Below, in pieces: positions 8,888 through 17,089 of a stretch of DNA of 41,515 nucleotides. Every line of letters begins with the position of its first letter. Position 1 is the first letter of the stretch. The notes beneath the pieces were generated by a model. The model had not been told where the DNA came from. It made no database searches and worked only from the letters and a program-made list of their open reading frames with translations. Source of the DNA: UBA6136 sp964386975 (GTDB lineage: Bacteria; Pseudomonadota; Gammaproteobacteria; Methylococcales; Methylococcaceae); the NCBI GenBank assembly GCA_964386975.1, contig CAYLUS010000019.1:1-41515 (forward strand), in the 5' to 3' direction. Position numbers and translations under genes: made by a program.

Positions 8888-10315
8888 TTACTCCTCAAGG
8901 ACCCAGGTATCCTTGGTGCCACCGCCTTGCGAGGAGTTGACGACCAAAGAGCCCTCTTTCAAAGCCACCCGAGTCAGGCCGCCCGGCACCAGCCGTATCG
9001 CCTTGCCCGAGAGAACGAATGGACGTAGATCAACATGTCGCGGGGCGACCCCCTGATCGACCAGGGTTGGACAACTGGAAAGTGCCAAGGTGGGCTGGGC
9101 GATGAAATTGCCCGGATCATCGAGAATCCGTAACCGGTATGCGTCAATTTCTGCCCGGGTGCTGGTCGGGCCGACCAACATGCCATAGCCACCTGAACCC
9201 TGGACTTCCTTGACCACCAGCTCATCCAGATGTTCGAGGACATACTGGCGCTCATCCCGGTGCTCAAGGCGCCAGGTTGGAACGTTGGACAGTATGGGTT
9301 CCTCGCCCAGATAGAAGCGAATCATGTCCGGCACGAAGAGATAAGTGGACTTGTCATCGGCAACACCAGTCCCTACCCCATTGGCGAGAATCACATGGCC
9401 TTGGCAGTAGGCACGCATTAAGCCGGGTACTCCGAGCATTGAGTCCGCCCGAAAGGCCAGCGGATCGAGAAAGTCATCATCGACTCGCCGGTAGATCACA
9501 TGCACCCGTTTCGGTCCCTCGGTGGTGTGCATGTACACCATGTCATCCCGCACAAAAAGATCCTGCCCTTCCACCAGTTCAACACCCATCTGGCTGGCCA
9601 GGAACGCATGCTCGAAATAAGCACTGTTATAGGCCCCTGGGGTCAGCACCACGATCGTAGGATCCTCAATCTCAGGAGGCGCAGACTCCCTCAGGGTGTC
9701 GAGCAGCATCAAGGGGTAATGTTCGACGGGCTCGACCGCATGGGTCGCAAAAAGCTCCGGAAACAGGCGCATCATGGTGCGGCGGTTTTCGAGCATGTAG
9801 GAGACACCGGAGGGTGTTCTAAGGTTATCTTCGAGAACAAAACACGCATCCGGACTTACTCGAACCAGATCAATGCCTGCGATGTGCGCATAGACCTGAT
9901 TGGGAAGGTGAATGCCCTGCATCTCTGGGCGATACATCGCATTGCCGAGCACCTGCTCGCGGGTCATGATGCCCGCGCGAATGATGTCCTGCTCGTGGTA
10001 GATGTCATGCAGGAAGGCATTGAGCGCCCTCACCCGCTGCTTGATTCCGGTTTCAAGTCGCCGCCACTCCGTTGCACCAAAAATCCGCGGCACAACATCG
10101 AAGGGAATCAGCCGCTCGCCCCCACTGGCTTCCCCATAGACCGCAAACGTGATGCCCAGACGCCGGAACAGCAACTCTGCTTCCTGACTCTTGCGCTCCA
10201 GAAAGCCGTTGGGGCATTGCCTGAACCAGTCGAAATAGGCCGAATAAATCGACCGAACATCGCCGGTCTCGGCGATCATTTCGTTAAATAACGGTTTGGG
10301 GTCTGGCGTCTTCAT
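8888..10315 (-). CDS. Circularly permuted type 2 ATP-grasp protein
   Basis: From ATG 10315 this is a 475-residue protein, the usual length for the circularly permuted ATP-grasp family (DUF404/DUF407). Visible marks are IYHEQDIIRAGIMTREQVLGNAMYRPE in two conserved parts near residue 95, ANGVGTGVADDKSTYLFVP in the centre, VVKEVQGSGGYGMLVGP as the nucleotide-binding loop, and the terminal NSSQGGGTKDTWVLEE. The family is predicted to use ATP to form an amide bond (a peptide-ligase-like reaction), probably with the alpha-E partner. The frame can be extended to a GTG at 10444, but the extra 43 residues look unlike the family, so the internal ATG is preferred. It is the first gene of the operon that runs down to cysQ or trkA. 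Confidence 0.93.
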   Translation of the reverse strand: MKTPDPKPLFNEMIAETGDVRSIYSAYFDWFRQCPNGFLERKSQEAELLFRRLGITFAVYGEASGGERLIPFDVVPRIFGATEWRRLETGIKQRVRALNAFLHDIYHEQDIIRAGIMTREQVLGNAMYRPEMQGIHLPNQVYAHIAGIDLVRVSPDACFVLEDNLRTPSGVSYMLENRRTMMRLFPELFATHAVEPVEHYPLMLLDTLRESAPPEIEDPTIVVLTPGAYNSAYFEHAFLASQMGVELVEGQDLFVRDDMVYMHTTEGPKRVHVIYRRVDDDFLDPLAFRADSMLGVPGLMRAYCQGHVILANGVGTGVADDKSTYLFVPDMIRFYLGEEPILSNVPTWRLEHRDERQYVLEHLDELVVKEVQGSGGYGMLVGPTSTRAEIDAYRLRILDDPGNFIAQPTLALSSCPTLVDQGVAPRHVDLRPFVLSGKAIRLVPGGLTRVALKEGSLVVNSSQGGGTKDTWVLEE

Positions 10316-10700
10316 GCCTCTATCGAAGCAAGAGACGGGCCAAGTTAAAAAGCCTCGACCTGTCAGGCGCTCAAAGAAGGCATCGATGAATAACGCACCA
10401 AAGCGGGGCCTTTTCACTGCCAGTTTTGAATCAGGCACTGCCACTCACGACAGGCGCAGCAAGCGCCTTGGTTGTTGGGCCAACCTTGCCGTCCTTTAGT
10501 TTCTCAGTTTTGATTCAGAGGCCGAGTGAGACGCCCGTTTTGCCCAACCATCGAGCCACATTGATGTTTATCCGGCCTGCTGGCACAAATTTCCGGCACG
10601 GGATTCAGCGAATGCTTACAATCAGGGCGGTGTCTCTCTGACCCGGAGAGTGCGATGTTACTTGCCAGCTTGAAGAAGAGAGTTTCTCCCAAAAATCCTG
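10316..10700. other. Divergent intergenic region upstream of the ATP-grasp operon and DUF2878 gene
   Basis: About 385 bases separate the two divergent genes. No protein or RNA gene can be supported. It should hold the promoters for both directions. A TACAAT hexamer at 10617-10622 on the plus strand is a possible -10 element for the DUF2878 gene, but no good -35 partner is spaced correctly. A small CTCTC/GAGAG inverted repeat sits around 10634-10650. The minus-strand GTG extension of the ATP-grasp frame runs through 10316-10444 and is judged non-coding. Confidence 0.5.
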
Positions 10701-11246
10701 ATGAACATTCCCCGCCCCGAAGGCCCAAAAACCAATCTCTTGTTCTTCACAACGGCTTGGCTGGCCGCGAGCCTGCTTGCCGGTCAATCTCTCGGCTGGA
10801 TGGGAGGATTAACGGCGCTGGTGATCGTCGTTCTACACATTTTCCTCTGCCAGGCTCGGACCGCTGAAATCAAAACCCTTTTAATGGTCGCGATCCTGGG
10901 GAGCGCCTGGGAGAGTCTGATGGTCAATCAGGGCTGGATTCATTACCTTGGAAGTGTCCATCCTTCCGTCATACCCGGATGGTTGATGGCAGCATGGCTG
11001 GCTTTTGCCATGACCTTGAATCATGGCCTTGCAACCTTGAAGGCGCATCCCATAGGGGCAGGTGTCATCGGCGCCCTGTGTGCGCCACTGGCCTGGTACG
11101 GCGCGCTCGAACTCGGCGCCCTGGAGATGGCCGATCCCCTTGAAACCCTGCTGATCATCAGCATCAGTTGGCTCTTTCTATTGCCGATCTTTCTGAAGAT
11201 TGCCAACCACTATCTACCGCTCGAGCCCTCTCCTAAAGGGCGTTAA
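10701..11246 (+). CDS. DUF2878 family inner-membrane protein
   Basis: A 181-residue very hydrophobic protein with about five or six membrane segments: roughly residues 13-30, 33-50, 58-75, 92-110, 120-138 and 150-170. The block PGWLMAAWLAFAMTLNHGLATL near residue 92 is the most recognisable part of the DUF2878 family, whose function is unknown. The ATG at 10701 has only a weak upstream Shine-Dalgarno. The gene converges on the photolyase gene and their 3' ends overlap by 14 bases, so the stop of each lies inside the other. DUF2878 genes often sit near photolyase-related genes in proteobacteria, but a shared function is not proven. Confidence 0.75.
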   Translation: MNIPRPEGPKTNLLFFTTAWLAASLLAGQSLGWMGGLTALVIVVLHIFLCQARTAEIKTLLMVAILGSAWESLMVNQGWIHYLGSVHPSVIPGWLMAAWLAFAMTLNHGLATLKAHPIGAGVIGALCAPLAWYGALELGALEMADPLETLLIISISWLFLLPIFLKIANHYLPLEPSPKGR

Positions 11247-12798
11247 GGTCAGCCAGCAATCGCTTGGCCTTCTCTTCAATTCGGCTTTTTTCCTCGGTCG
11301 TCATCGAATTCAGATGTCGATAAGTCATCCCGAGCCTTGGGTTAGCGGCCAGGTGCCCTTGCCGTTGAATGAAGAAGTCCCAATAAAGCGCATTGAAGGG
11401 ACACGCGTCATCGGAATACCGCTCATTGCGGTCATATGCACAGGTCTTGCAGTAATCGCTCATCCGGTCGAGATAGGCGGCCGATGAGACATAGGGTTTG
11501 GTCGCGAGAAAACCGCCATCGGCATGCTGGCTCATGCCCAAGGTATTGGGTAGTTCAACCCACTCAAAGGCATCGATGTAGATCCCGAGGTACCACTCGT
11601 GCAAGGCCTTGGGATGGAGCCCTGAGAGCAGCGCAAAGTTGCCAATCACCATCAGGCGCTGAATGTGATGTGCATAGGCGGTCGATAAGGACTGGCCGAT
11701 GCTGTGCCGAAGACAGGCCATCTGGGTCTCGCCACTCCAGAACCACTCTGGTAAGGCCCGCTCGTGACCAAAGGTATTCAGGTCCCGGTAACCCGGCATT
11801 TTGGCCCAATAAACGCCCCTGACATATTCGCGCCAACCAATCACCTGACGAATGTAACCCTCCGCTGATGCCAGCGAACAGTGCCCTCGGCGATAGGCAT
11901 CCTCAACCCGCTCAACCACCTCCCTCGGATTCAGTAATTTGACATTCAAGGCAAAGGACAGCAACGAATGGAATAGATGCACTGTTCCGGTATGCATGGC
12001 ATCCTGGAAGTCTCCGAAATGGGGCAGCACCACGCGAACGAAGTACGCAAGCTGGGCCAGTGCCTCGCTTCGATCAATCGGCCACCTGAATGCCGCTGCC
12101 GAGGGGTCGCCCATAAAGCAGACGCCCTGCGCCAGAATTTCATCCCAAAGCGGGCCATGATCATGCATGGGCCGGGCGTCAATGGGTTCCTCCGGTTGAC
12201 CGCGCCAGGCTTTGCGGTTGGCATGATCAAGGTTCCACTCCCCGCCCTCAGGTGCCCCATTGGCATCGAGAAGAACCCCCAGTCGTTTTCGGACATCCCG
12301 GTAGAAATATTCCATCACCCAGCGCTTACGGGTCCCAAAGAACTGGCAAACCGCCTCGCGCGGGGCCAGAAAGTGCTCAGTGTCACAGGCGCTCACCGGA
12401 ATTCCTAGCGACCCATGCAGGTTGCGAAGGCACGCGTCCAGTCGCCATTCATCCGGCCAGAGATATTCCAGAGACTCAAAGCGACCGGCATGAATCAGCC
12501 GCTGAAGGTTGGCCTCAATCTGCTGCTGGTTGCTGGGGTCGCTGATCTTGAGATAAATCACCGCATGGCCTGCCTTTCGAAGGTCATCGGCAAATCGGCG
12601 CATCGCTGCAAAAATCGCCAGAATCTTCTGGGCATGATGGCGCACATAGTCGGTTTCTTGACGCACCTCCATGAGGACATAGGTCACCTCAGGATCAACA
12701 TGCAAAAACCAGCTGTGGCGGGCATTGAGCTGATCCCCGAGCACCAGCCTCAGACGTCGGCCGGAAGGCGCCGACTGCATGCGCCCGTCCCTACTCAT
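11233..12798 (-). CDS. Iron-sulfur bacterial photolyase/cryptochrome (FeS-BCP, PhrB-like)
   Basis: From ATG 12798 this is a 521-residue protein of the PhrB-like iron-sulfur cryptochrome/photolyase class. It opens with RLRLVLGDQLN, typical of this class rather than classical PhrB. Four cysteines fit a [4Fe-4S] site: Cys362 (TQMACLRH), Cys450 and Cys453 (DYCKTCAY) and Cys466 (DACPFNAL). Their spacing of 88, 3 and 13 residues matches the known spacing in Agrobacterium PhrB. Known members bind FAD and a lumazine antenna and repair (6-4) photoproducts in blue light. The frame could start earlier at 12849 or later at 12780. The chosen ATG overlaps the 3' end of the antiporter gene by 8 bases; the 12780 ATG has a better Shine-Dalgarno (AGGGACG). 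Confidence 0.93.
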   Translation of the reverse strand: MSRDGRMQSAPSGRRLRLVLGDQLNARHSWFLHVDPEVTYVLMEVRQETDYVRHHAQKILAIFAAMRRFADDLRKAGHAVIYLKISDPSNQQQIEANLQRLIHAGRFESLEYLWPDEWRLDACLRNLHGSLGIPVSACDTEHFLAPREAVCQFFGTRKRWVMEYFYRDVRKRLGVLLDANGAPEGGEWNLDHANRKAWRGQPEEPIDARPMHDHGPLWDEILAQGVCFMGDPSAAAFRWPIDRSEALAQLAYFVRVVLPHFGDFQDAMHTGTVHLFHSLLSFALNVKLLNPREVVERVEDAYRRGHCSLASAEGYIRQVIGWREYVRGVYWAKMPGYRDLNTFGHERALPEWFWSGETQMACLRHSIGQSLSTAYAHHIQRLMVIGNFALLSGLHPKALHEWYLGIYIDAFEWVELPNTLGMSQHADGGFLATKPYVSSAAYLDRMSDYCKTCAYDRNERYSDDACPFNALYWDFFIQRQGHLAANPRLGMTYRHLNSMTTEEKSRIEEKAKRLLADLNAL

Positions 12799-13990
12799 GA
12801 GGGCGCCGAGGCCCGGATAAACGTGGATACCGGCGCAGGGTGATCGCAAGGGTTGGAAACAGCAGTTTGCCCAGCATGGCCGCGCTTACCAGCGCAACAG
12901 CGGTATCCTCGGACATGCGGTGTGTGGCAAGCCCGAGGTGACTGATCGCCACCACCAGGGCCAAGGTGGCGGATGACATCAAGGCCAGCGGCATCCAATC
13001 GGCTTTGGGAAGGTCCTTGCGGCAGAACAAGACCGGGATACCTCTGATCACAAAAAACAGAATGAGGAACAGCGGCACCTTGGCGAGCGCCACCTTGGAG
13101 TGAATCAGGGCATCCAGATTGAAGGTCAGTCCGGCATGAATGTAGAAAATCGGAATCAGCAGTCCGTAGCCAATGGCTTCAAGATTCGCCCTGACCGCCT
13201 CGCCAGCACCCCCTTTCAACGTCAAACCCACCAGTATTCCCGCACACAGGGCGCCCAATACCGACTCCATGCCCATTTCATTGGTGAGCAGGGTCAGAGC
13301 CGTCAGCACCAGCAGTGAAAGACGGACCGGAAGCTGAGAGCCGCCATTGACCGAGTCTTTCAGCGAGCGGATCAGACGCGGGGGGCGCACCTTGATGGCA
13401 ACATAGCCCCCGAGCACCAGGACCGCCAAATAGCCCAAAAGGTCGCCCAATGGCCGTATGAAGGCGTCCTGCCCCCCTGCCGGACTTAACACCAGCGTAA
13501 TCAGAAGGAGGGGCGCCAGTTCCCCAAGCGTGCCTGCTGCCACCGTAAACACACCAAGGCGGGTCCTCAGAAGGTCGGCTTCCTTGAGAATCGGCAGCAG
13601 GCTGCCAAGACTGCCGGTGGCGAGGGCAGCAGCCACCAATTCCACTCGATTCACTAGACCCGCGATTTTCAGTAATCCGGTAATCGTGAAGGCAAGCACC
13701 AGGGAAATCAGCCAGCCCTGCATGGCCCATGTCAAAGGTCGTCCACGAATGGTTTTGTAATTGACCTCAAGCCCTGCGAGAAAAAATAAAAACGAGAGTC
13801 CCAATCGCGCCAGGGTATCAAGTCCGCTATACGTTTCGGCCCATCCCAGACCTTGGGGACCGACGATGATTCCCAAGAGGATCATGACAACTACCGAGGG
13901 AAAAGCGACTTTTGGCACCATCTCGACGAGCAAGGGCGCCGCAAAGGCGATCATCATCACAATGAGCATGGTGGTATGCGTCGAACTCAT
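12791..13990 (-). CDS. CPA2-family cation:proton antiporter
   Basis: A 399-residue integral membrane protein with about 11-13 hydrophobic segments over its whole length, as in Kef/NapA-type antiporters. The motif LLGIIVGPQGLG near residue 38 and FFLAGLEVNYKTI near residue 70 are typical of the family. LGALCAGILVGLTL near residue 240 is the second half counterpart. It lacks a C-terminal TrkA-N domain, so it is a transporter domain only, and the exchanged ion (sodium or potassium against protons) cannot be told. The photolyase start lies within its last codons, so the two may be cotranscribed. A second, different antiporter of the same superfamily is found at 32206-33495. Confidence 0.88.
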   Translation of the reverse strand: MSSTHTTMLIVMMIAFAAPLLVEMVPKVAFPSVVVMILLGIIVGPQGLGWAETYSGLDTLARLGLSFLFFLAGLEVNYKTIRGRPLTWAMQGWLISLVLAFTITGLLKIAGLVNRVELVAAALATGSLGSLLPILKEADLLRTRLGVFTVAAGTLGELAPLLLITLVLSPAGGQDAFIRPLGDLLGYLAVLVLGGYVAIKVRPPRLIRSLKDSVNGGSQLPVRLSLLVLTALTLLTNEMGMESVLGALCAGILVGLTLKGGAGEAVRANLEAIGYGLLIPIFYIHAGLTFNLDALIHSKVALAKVPLFLILFFVIRGIPVLFCRKDLPKADWMPLALMSSATLALVVAISHLGLATHRMSEDTAVALVSAAMLGKLLFPTLAITLRRYPRLSGPRRPHE

Positions 13991-14024
13991 TGCTGTTAAA
14001 ACCTCTCCCTGTATTCAGGCAGGA

Positions 14025-14513
14025 CTAACGCGGGCTAGCCCCCAGGAGTTCCTGGGCAACCAAGGGAACGACGCTGATCGAATTATCCGGACTTCCATCC
14101 ACAATCCGATCCGTATAGGTCAGATACACCAGAACGGAACGCGCCTTGTCATAGAAGCGGACCACCTGAGTGGTCTTGAAGATGGCGGATGCCCGGGCGC
14201 TGAAGACCTCCTCTCCGGGCTTGAGCTGCGTCAGCGATTCAGGCGCAACCGGCGCGATCTGTCGGCAGGCAATCGAGGCCTTCGGCGGATTTTCGGCAAG
14301 GCCCACCATGCCCTTGAAGCCGCCGGTCTCGGCTCGCGACAGATAACAGGTCACACCCCGAACGGTTGGATCATCAAAGGCTTCGACCACGATTTTGTCG
14401 CTCGGACCCAGCCACTTGAAGCGGTAATTGACCGAACCGATCGTATCGGCCTGCGCCACCAGCAAGACGCTCACAAGGGACACAAAAAGGAAACACGCTG
14501 CATATCGAGCCAT
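14025..14513 (-). CDS. creA: CreA family periplasmic protein
   Basis: From ATG 14513 this is a 162-residue protein with a signal peptide ending near VLLVAQA. The mature part shows the CreA pattern: IGSVNYRFKWLGPSDKIVVEAFDDP in sequence, then GVTCYLSRAETGG, ASIACRQI, and RFYDKARSVLVYLTYTDR near the C-terminus. The two cysteines (GVTCYL and IACRQ) probably form a disulfide. CreA is conserved in proteobacteria, but its molecular role is unknown. An upstream in-frame GTG at 14522 is possible, but AGGGTG lies 6 bases before the ATG, which favours ATG. It sits between the antiporter and mltD on the same strand, with gaps of 34 and 65 bases. Confidence 0.9.
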   Translation of the reverse strand: MARYAACFLFVSLVSVLLVAQADTIGSVNYRFKWLGPSDKIVVEAFDDPTVRGVTCYLSRAETGGFKGMVGLAENPPKASIACRQIAPVAPESLTQLKPGEEVFSARASAIFKTTQVVRFYDKARSVLVYLTYTDRIVDGSPDNSISVVPLVAQELLGASPR

Positions 14514-14578
14514 CACATTCACCCTGAGGATAAAGACCGAAATCCCATCCTACCTGAGCGGTGAGGTGAAGGACAAAG

Positions 14579-16126
14579 TCAGACGCCGTGGACCAGCAGT
14601 TCCTGGCCGGGCTTTAAGGGCGACTTGGGGCTTATGCTGTTCAACTCAAGGAGTTTGATCTGGGAAACACCATGCTTGCGCGCAAGATCCTCAAGCGTAT
14701 CGCCTTTTTGCACAATCACGCGTTTGGGGGCATAGACCTTCGCCCCACGGAGGTTGGCGGCCATCAGGACTTCGGCTTTTTCCAGCGGCAGGAGAAAGTT
14801 ATGCGCCTCGCGTGGGGGCTGGATATCGGGACGATAGGCGGGGTTCAGGCGAAAGAAATCGGCAGGCGCTATCCCCGAGCGCACAATGAGATCCTGAATC
14901 CTCACATCCGGCTGGGCTTCGACCCGCATCAGGCTGCCCCCCATTCCGGCGCTTCTTTGTGAAAACCCATAGGCCGCCGGGTTGGCGATCACTTTGGAGA
15001 GGACCAGAATTTTCACGACGTAGTTCTGCGTCTCCTGAGGAAGATCAAGCTCCCAGAAGGCGCCGGTTCCACCTGCCTGCCGGCTGGCCTGTATGGCGCG
15101 TGTAACGGTTCCCTCACCCGCATTGTAGGCCGCAAGCGTCAGTAACCAATCACCATGGAACAATCCGTTCAGATAGCGCAGATAGCGCAGCGCGGCCCCG
15201 GTGGCAAGGTGCGTATCGTAACGGCCATCATAGGTATCGCTGAGTTGTAGTCCGTACTGTTGGCCGGTGCTGGGAACGAACTGCCAGAGTCCCGCTGCCT
15301 GTTTGGGGGAGAGCGCTGTGGTCTGGAAGGCACTTTCGATCATGGGCACCAGGACCAGATCCGCTGGCAGGTTCTGACGCTTGAGCTCACCCATCAGATA
15401 GTGAAGGTACGGCTCCGCGCGGGCCATCAAGAAATCGACTGTGCCGGGTTTGGTCTTGAGGTAATCGAGATGAGCCTGAATCCTCGGATTCTGGACAGCC
15501 TTGAATTGCAGGCCAGCACGCACCTGCTGCCAGACATCCCCTTTGATCAGAACTGTTGACCACATCGACCGCGTGGAGACGGGTTCAGGCGTCCAGCCCT
15601 GGCCCCCGATGAAGCAATCCTTGCTGCCAGGCCCGCCGGCAGGTCGACTGGTGCTGAGTAGGCTCTCGGTCGAGAGCCGCGTACAGGGCTGGTAGAAGTT
15701 CACGACCTCCAACCGTCGGCTGCCATCCACTTTTCCAAGGGCATATCCCTTCTTGCCCGCTGCGGAACGGGCCGATCGAGCGTTTCGGCCTTTGGCGTTA
15801 CGTTGGATGAAAAGCCGCTGCGCCTCCAGATCCTGCTGCGCCTGCCGATGCCGGCTGACCGCACGATCGATCATCTGAAAAGTCGAGGGCGGATCAAGAA
15901 GGGAGAGTTGTGCGAGACTCATTTGTCGCTCGCCCTCGGAGTCCCAGGCCGCACGCCAAGGGTCACCTGAACTGGTGGTCTTGGGCGAATAGGTCCGCAC
16001 AAGGGGCTTACCCACCTCACTTCGGGATTTCGGTGGTGTGGTGCACCCTTGCGCCAGAATGAGTGCGCAGCCGATACAAAATAATTTCAGTAGACAACGA
16101 CCCGTCAGGGCCAAGGGGAAGGCCAT
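14579..16126 (-). CDS. mltD: Membrane-bound lytic murein transglycosylase D
   Basis: A 515-residue lipoprotein. The N-terminal signal ends in the lipobox LAQGC, making Cys28 the lipidated residue. The goose-lysozyme-like SLT domain spans roughly residues 240-365, with catalytic Glu264 in MIESAFQTTALSP and the following AAGLWQFVPSTG block. AYNAGEGTV near 343 is the third SLT motif. A single LysM domain occupies about 469-515 (VIVQKGDTLEDLARKHG). MltD cleaves the MurNAc-GlcNAc bond of peptidoglycan to form 1,6-anhydro products. Many homologues carry two or more LysM repeats; this one has one. A basic, low-complexity insert around residues 108-130 (NAKGRNARSARSAAGKK) is not part of the family core. 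Confidence 0.94.
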   Translation of the reverse strand: MAFPLALTGRCLLKLFCIGCALILAQGCTTPPKSRSEVGKPLVRTYSPKTTSSGDPWRAAWDSEGERQMSLAQLSLLDPPSTFQMIDRAVSRHRQAQQDLEAQRLFIQRNAKGRNARSARSAAGKKGYALGKVDGSRRLEVVNFYQPCTRLSTESLLSTSRPAGGPGSKDCFIGGQGWTPEPVSTRSMWSTVLIKGDVWQQVRAGLQFKAVQNPRIQAHLDYLKTKPGTVDFLMARAEPYLHYLMGELKRQNLPADLVLVPMIESAFQTTALSPKQAAGLWQFVPSTGQQYGLQLSDTYDGRYDTHLATGAALRYLRYLNGLFHGDWLLTLAAYNAGEGTVTRAIQASRQAGGTGAFWELDLPQETQNYVVKILVLSKVIANPAAYGFSQRSAGMGGSLMRVEAQPDVRIQDLIVRSGIAPADFFRLNPAYRPDIQPPREAHNFLLPLEKAEVLMAANLRGAKVYAPKRVIVQKGDTLEDLARKHGVSQIKLLELNSISPKSPLKPGQELLVHGV

Positions 16127-16241
16127 ATTCAGCGAGCGTCAAGCCATTTTGGGGACCGGGGTCCCGCTATGAACGATCCCTGAGATCACGACGAAGGATC
16201 GTGCGAGGCGTTGGCATCAAATCCAGCCTCAAGAAAGCGAA

Positions 16242-16261
16242 ACGCCGGTCGAAACCGGCGT
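16242..16261 (-). terminator. Intrinsic terminator-like hairpin after the cytochrome c gene
   Basis: An 8-base perfect stem, ACGCCGGT paired with ACCGGCGT, closes a 4-base loop (TTCG on the minus strand). On the minus strand it is followed by TTTCGCTTTCTT, an imperfect T-rich tail. It lies 23 bases beyond the stop codon of the cytochrome c gene, so it probably ends that transcript. Confidence 0.75.
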
Positions 16262-16283
16262 CTCCTTTTCGGTCAATATGACC

Positions 16284-16622
16284 TTACTTCTTGCCAGCCT
16301 TGAGGTAGGCAATCAGAGAGTCGACTGCCTGATCCTGGGTCAGACCGGCGCTCTTGACGGGGCCAAGATTCATGATCTGGTCCATCGCCTTCGGCATTGC
16401 GTTACGGCCTTCGACCAGAACCTTGGTCAGCTCTTCCTTGCTCAGCTTGTTCACGCTTTCGAACAGGTTCGGGTTAGGCTGAACATCGTGGCAGGTTCCA
16501 CAGCCGCGGCCAAAGGCGCGGGTGTAGATCTTCTCACCGATTTCGGCGCTGGGTTCACCTGCAACTGAGGCGCCCGCCATGGCGATACCGGCGAACAGGA
16601 GCACACCTTTCAAAGTCTTCAT
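16284..16622 (-). CDS. Small periplasmic class I c-type cytochrome
   Basis: A 112-residue protein with a cleavable signal peptide of about 22 residues (MKTLKGVLLFAGIAMAGASVAG) and one haem-binding site CGTCH (Cys41, Cys44, His45). GRNAMPKAM near residue 75 supplies the likely axial methionine. The size of about 90 mature residues fits a monohaem electron carrier of the cytochrome c5/c555 type. It would carry electrons in the periplasm, for example from sulfur oxidation to an oxidase, but its partner is unknown. SoxX was considered because sox genes are nearby, but no SoxX-specific motif is apparent. It stands alone, with its own terminator and a striking 18-base palindrome upstream. Confidence 0.9.
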   Translation of the reverse strand: MKTLKGVLLFAGIAMAGASVAGEPSAEIGEKIYTRAFGRGCGTCHDVQPNPNLFESVNKLSKEELTKVLVEGRNAMPKAMDQIMNLGPVKSAGLTQDQAVDSLIAYLKAGKK

Positions 16623-16639
16623 GATTAGTATTCCGATGC

Positions 16640-16665
16640 TTCTAGAAGGACAAAGTACTTTGTCC
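16640..16665. promoter_or_regulatory. Perfect palindromes upstream of the cytochrome c gene
   Basis: GGACAAAGTACTTTGTCC at 16648-16665 is an 18-base perfect palindrome. The adjoining TTCTAGAA at 16640-16647 is a second perfect palindrome of 8 bases. They lie 18-43 bases upstream of the cytochrome ATG at 16622. The symmetry and position suggest either a dimeric repressor/activator site over the promoter or a stable hairpin in the 5' leader. No known regulator consensus is matched with confidence. Confidence 0.55.
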
Positions 16666-16805
16666 CCGAATCACCACCAACGTGGGTACGTTCCGGGACG
16701 GGCGCATTATTCCAGACTCCGCAAAACCCCACAAGCAGGATTTTCCGCAAGCCGATGGGGAAATTTCATGGCCCTGACCCCCTAGATCAAGATTCTCGAT
16801 TCCGC

Positions 16806-16811
16806 TACAAT
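16806..16811 (+). promoter_or_regulatory. Candidate -10 element for tRNA-Ser
   Basis: TACAAT lies 30 bases before the mature tRNA start, which would give a short 5' leader. A -35 element at the right distance is weak. The call rests on position and hexamer match only. Confidence 0.4.
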
Positions 16812-16840
16812 TCACTTTGGTTCGAGAGATCGGACCACGC

Positions 16841-16928
16841 GGAGAGGTGGCTGAGCGGTTTAAAGCGGCGGTCTTGAAAACCGTTGACTGTAACAGGTCC
16901 GGGGGTTCGAATCCCTCCCTCTCCGCCA
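16841..16928 (+). tRNA. tRNA-Ser (anticodon UGA)
   Basis: An 88-base tRNA including an encoded CCA end. The acceptor stem pairs GGAGAGG (16841-16847) with CCTCTCC (16918-16924), followed by discriminator G and CCA. The anticodon loop CTTGAAA holds TGA, which reads UCA serine codons. The long variable arm between the anticodon stem and the GGGGGTTCGAATCCC T-arm is typical of class II serine tRNAs. A strong rho-independent terminator follows directly. Confidence 0.97.
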
Positions 16929-16946
16929 CTCCCTTGTAACTAAATC

Positions 16947-16967
16947 AGGCGCTTCGGCGCTTTTTTT
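16947..16967 (+). terminator. Rho-independent terminator of the tRNA-Ser gene
   Basis: The stem AGGCGC / GCGCTT closes a TTCG tetraloop and is followed by seven T residues. It starts 18 bases after the tRNA CCA end. Confidence 0.85.
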
Positions 16968-17089
16968 GTAGCTAACCCCCGCTCGACAACGGATCGCTAG
17001 ATACGTCATCCTTCACAAAGGCTTGGATGCCGACGGTATCCACACATCCAGAACTTCCCGGCCACTCGGCATCAAAAAGCCCCACCGAC

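Noticed and set aside
10316..10444. 43-residue N-terminal extension of the ATP-grasp protein from a GTG
   Set aside because: It does not resemble the family opening, and the internal ATG gives the usual family length.
16284..16622. Cytochrome c considered as SoxX
   Set aside because: It has a single CxxCH but no SoxX-specific features that I can see, and it lies over 20 kb from soxYZ.
16642..16929. 95-residue minus-strand reading frame (MAEREGFEPPDLL...)
   Set aside because: It is antisense to tRNA-Ser and its flanks; this is a well-known false translation of tRNA complement.
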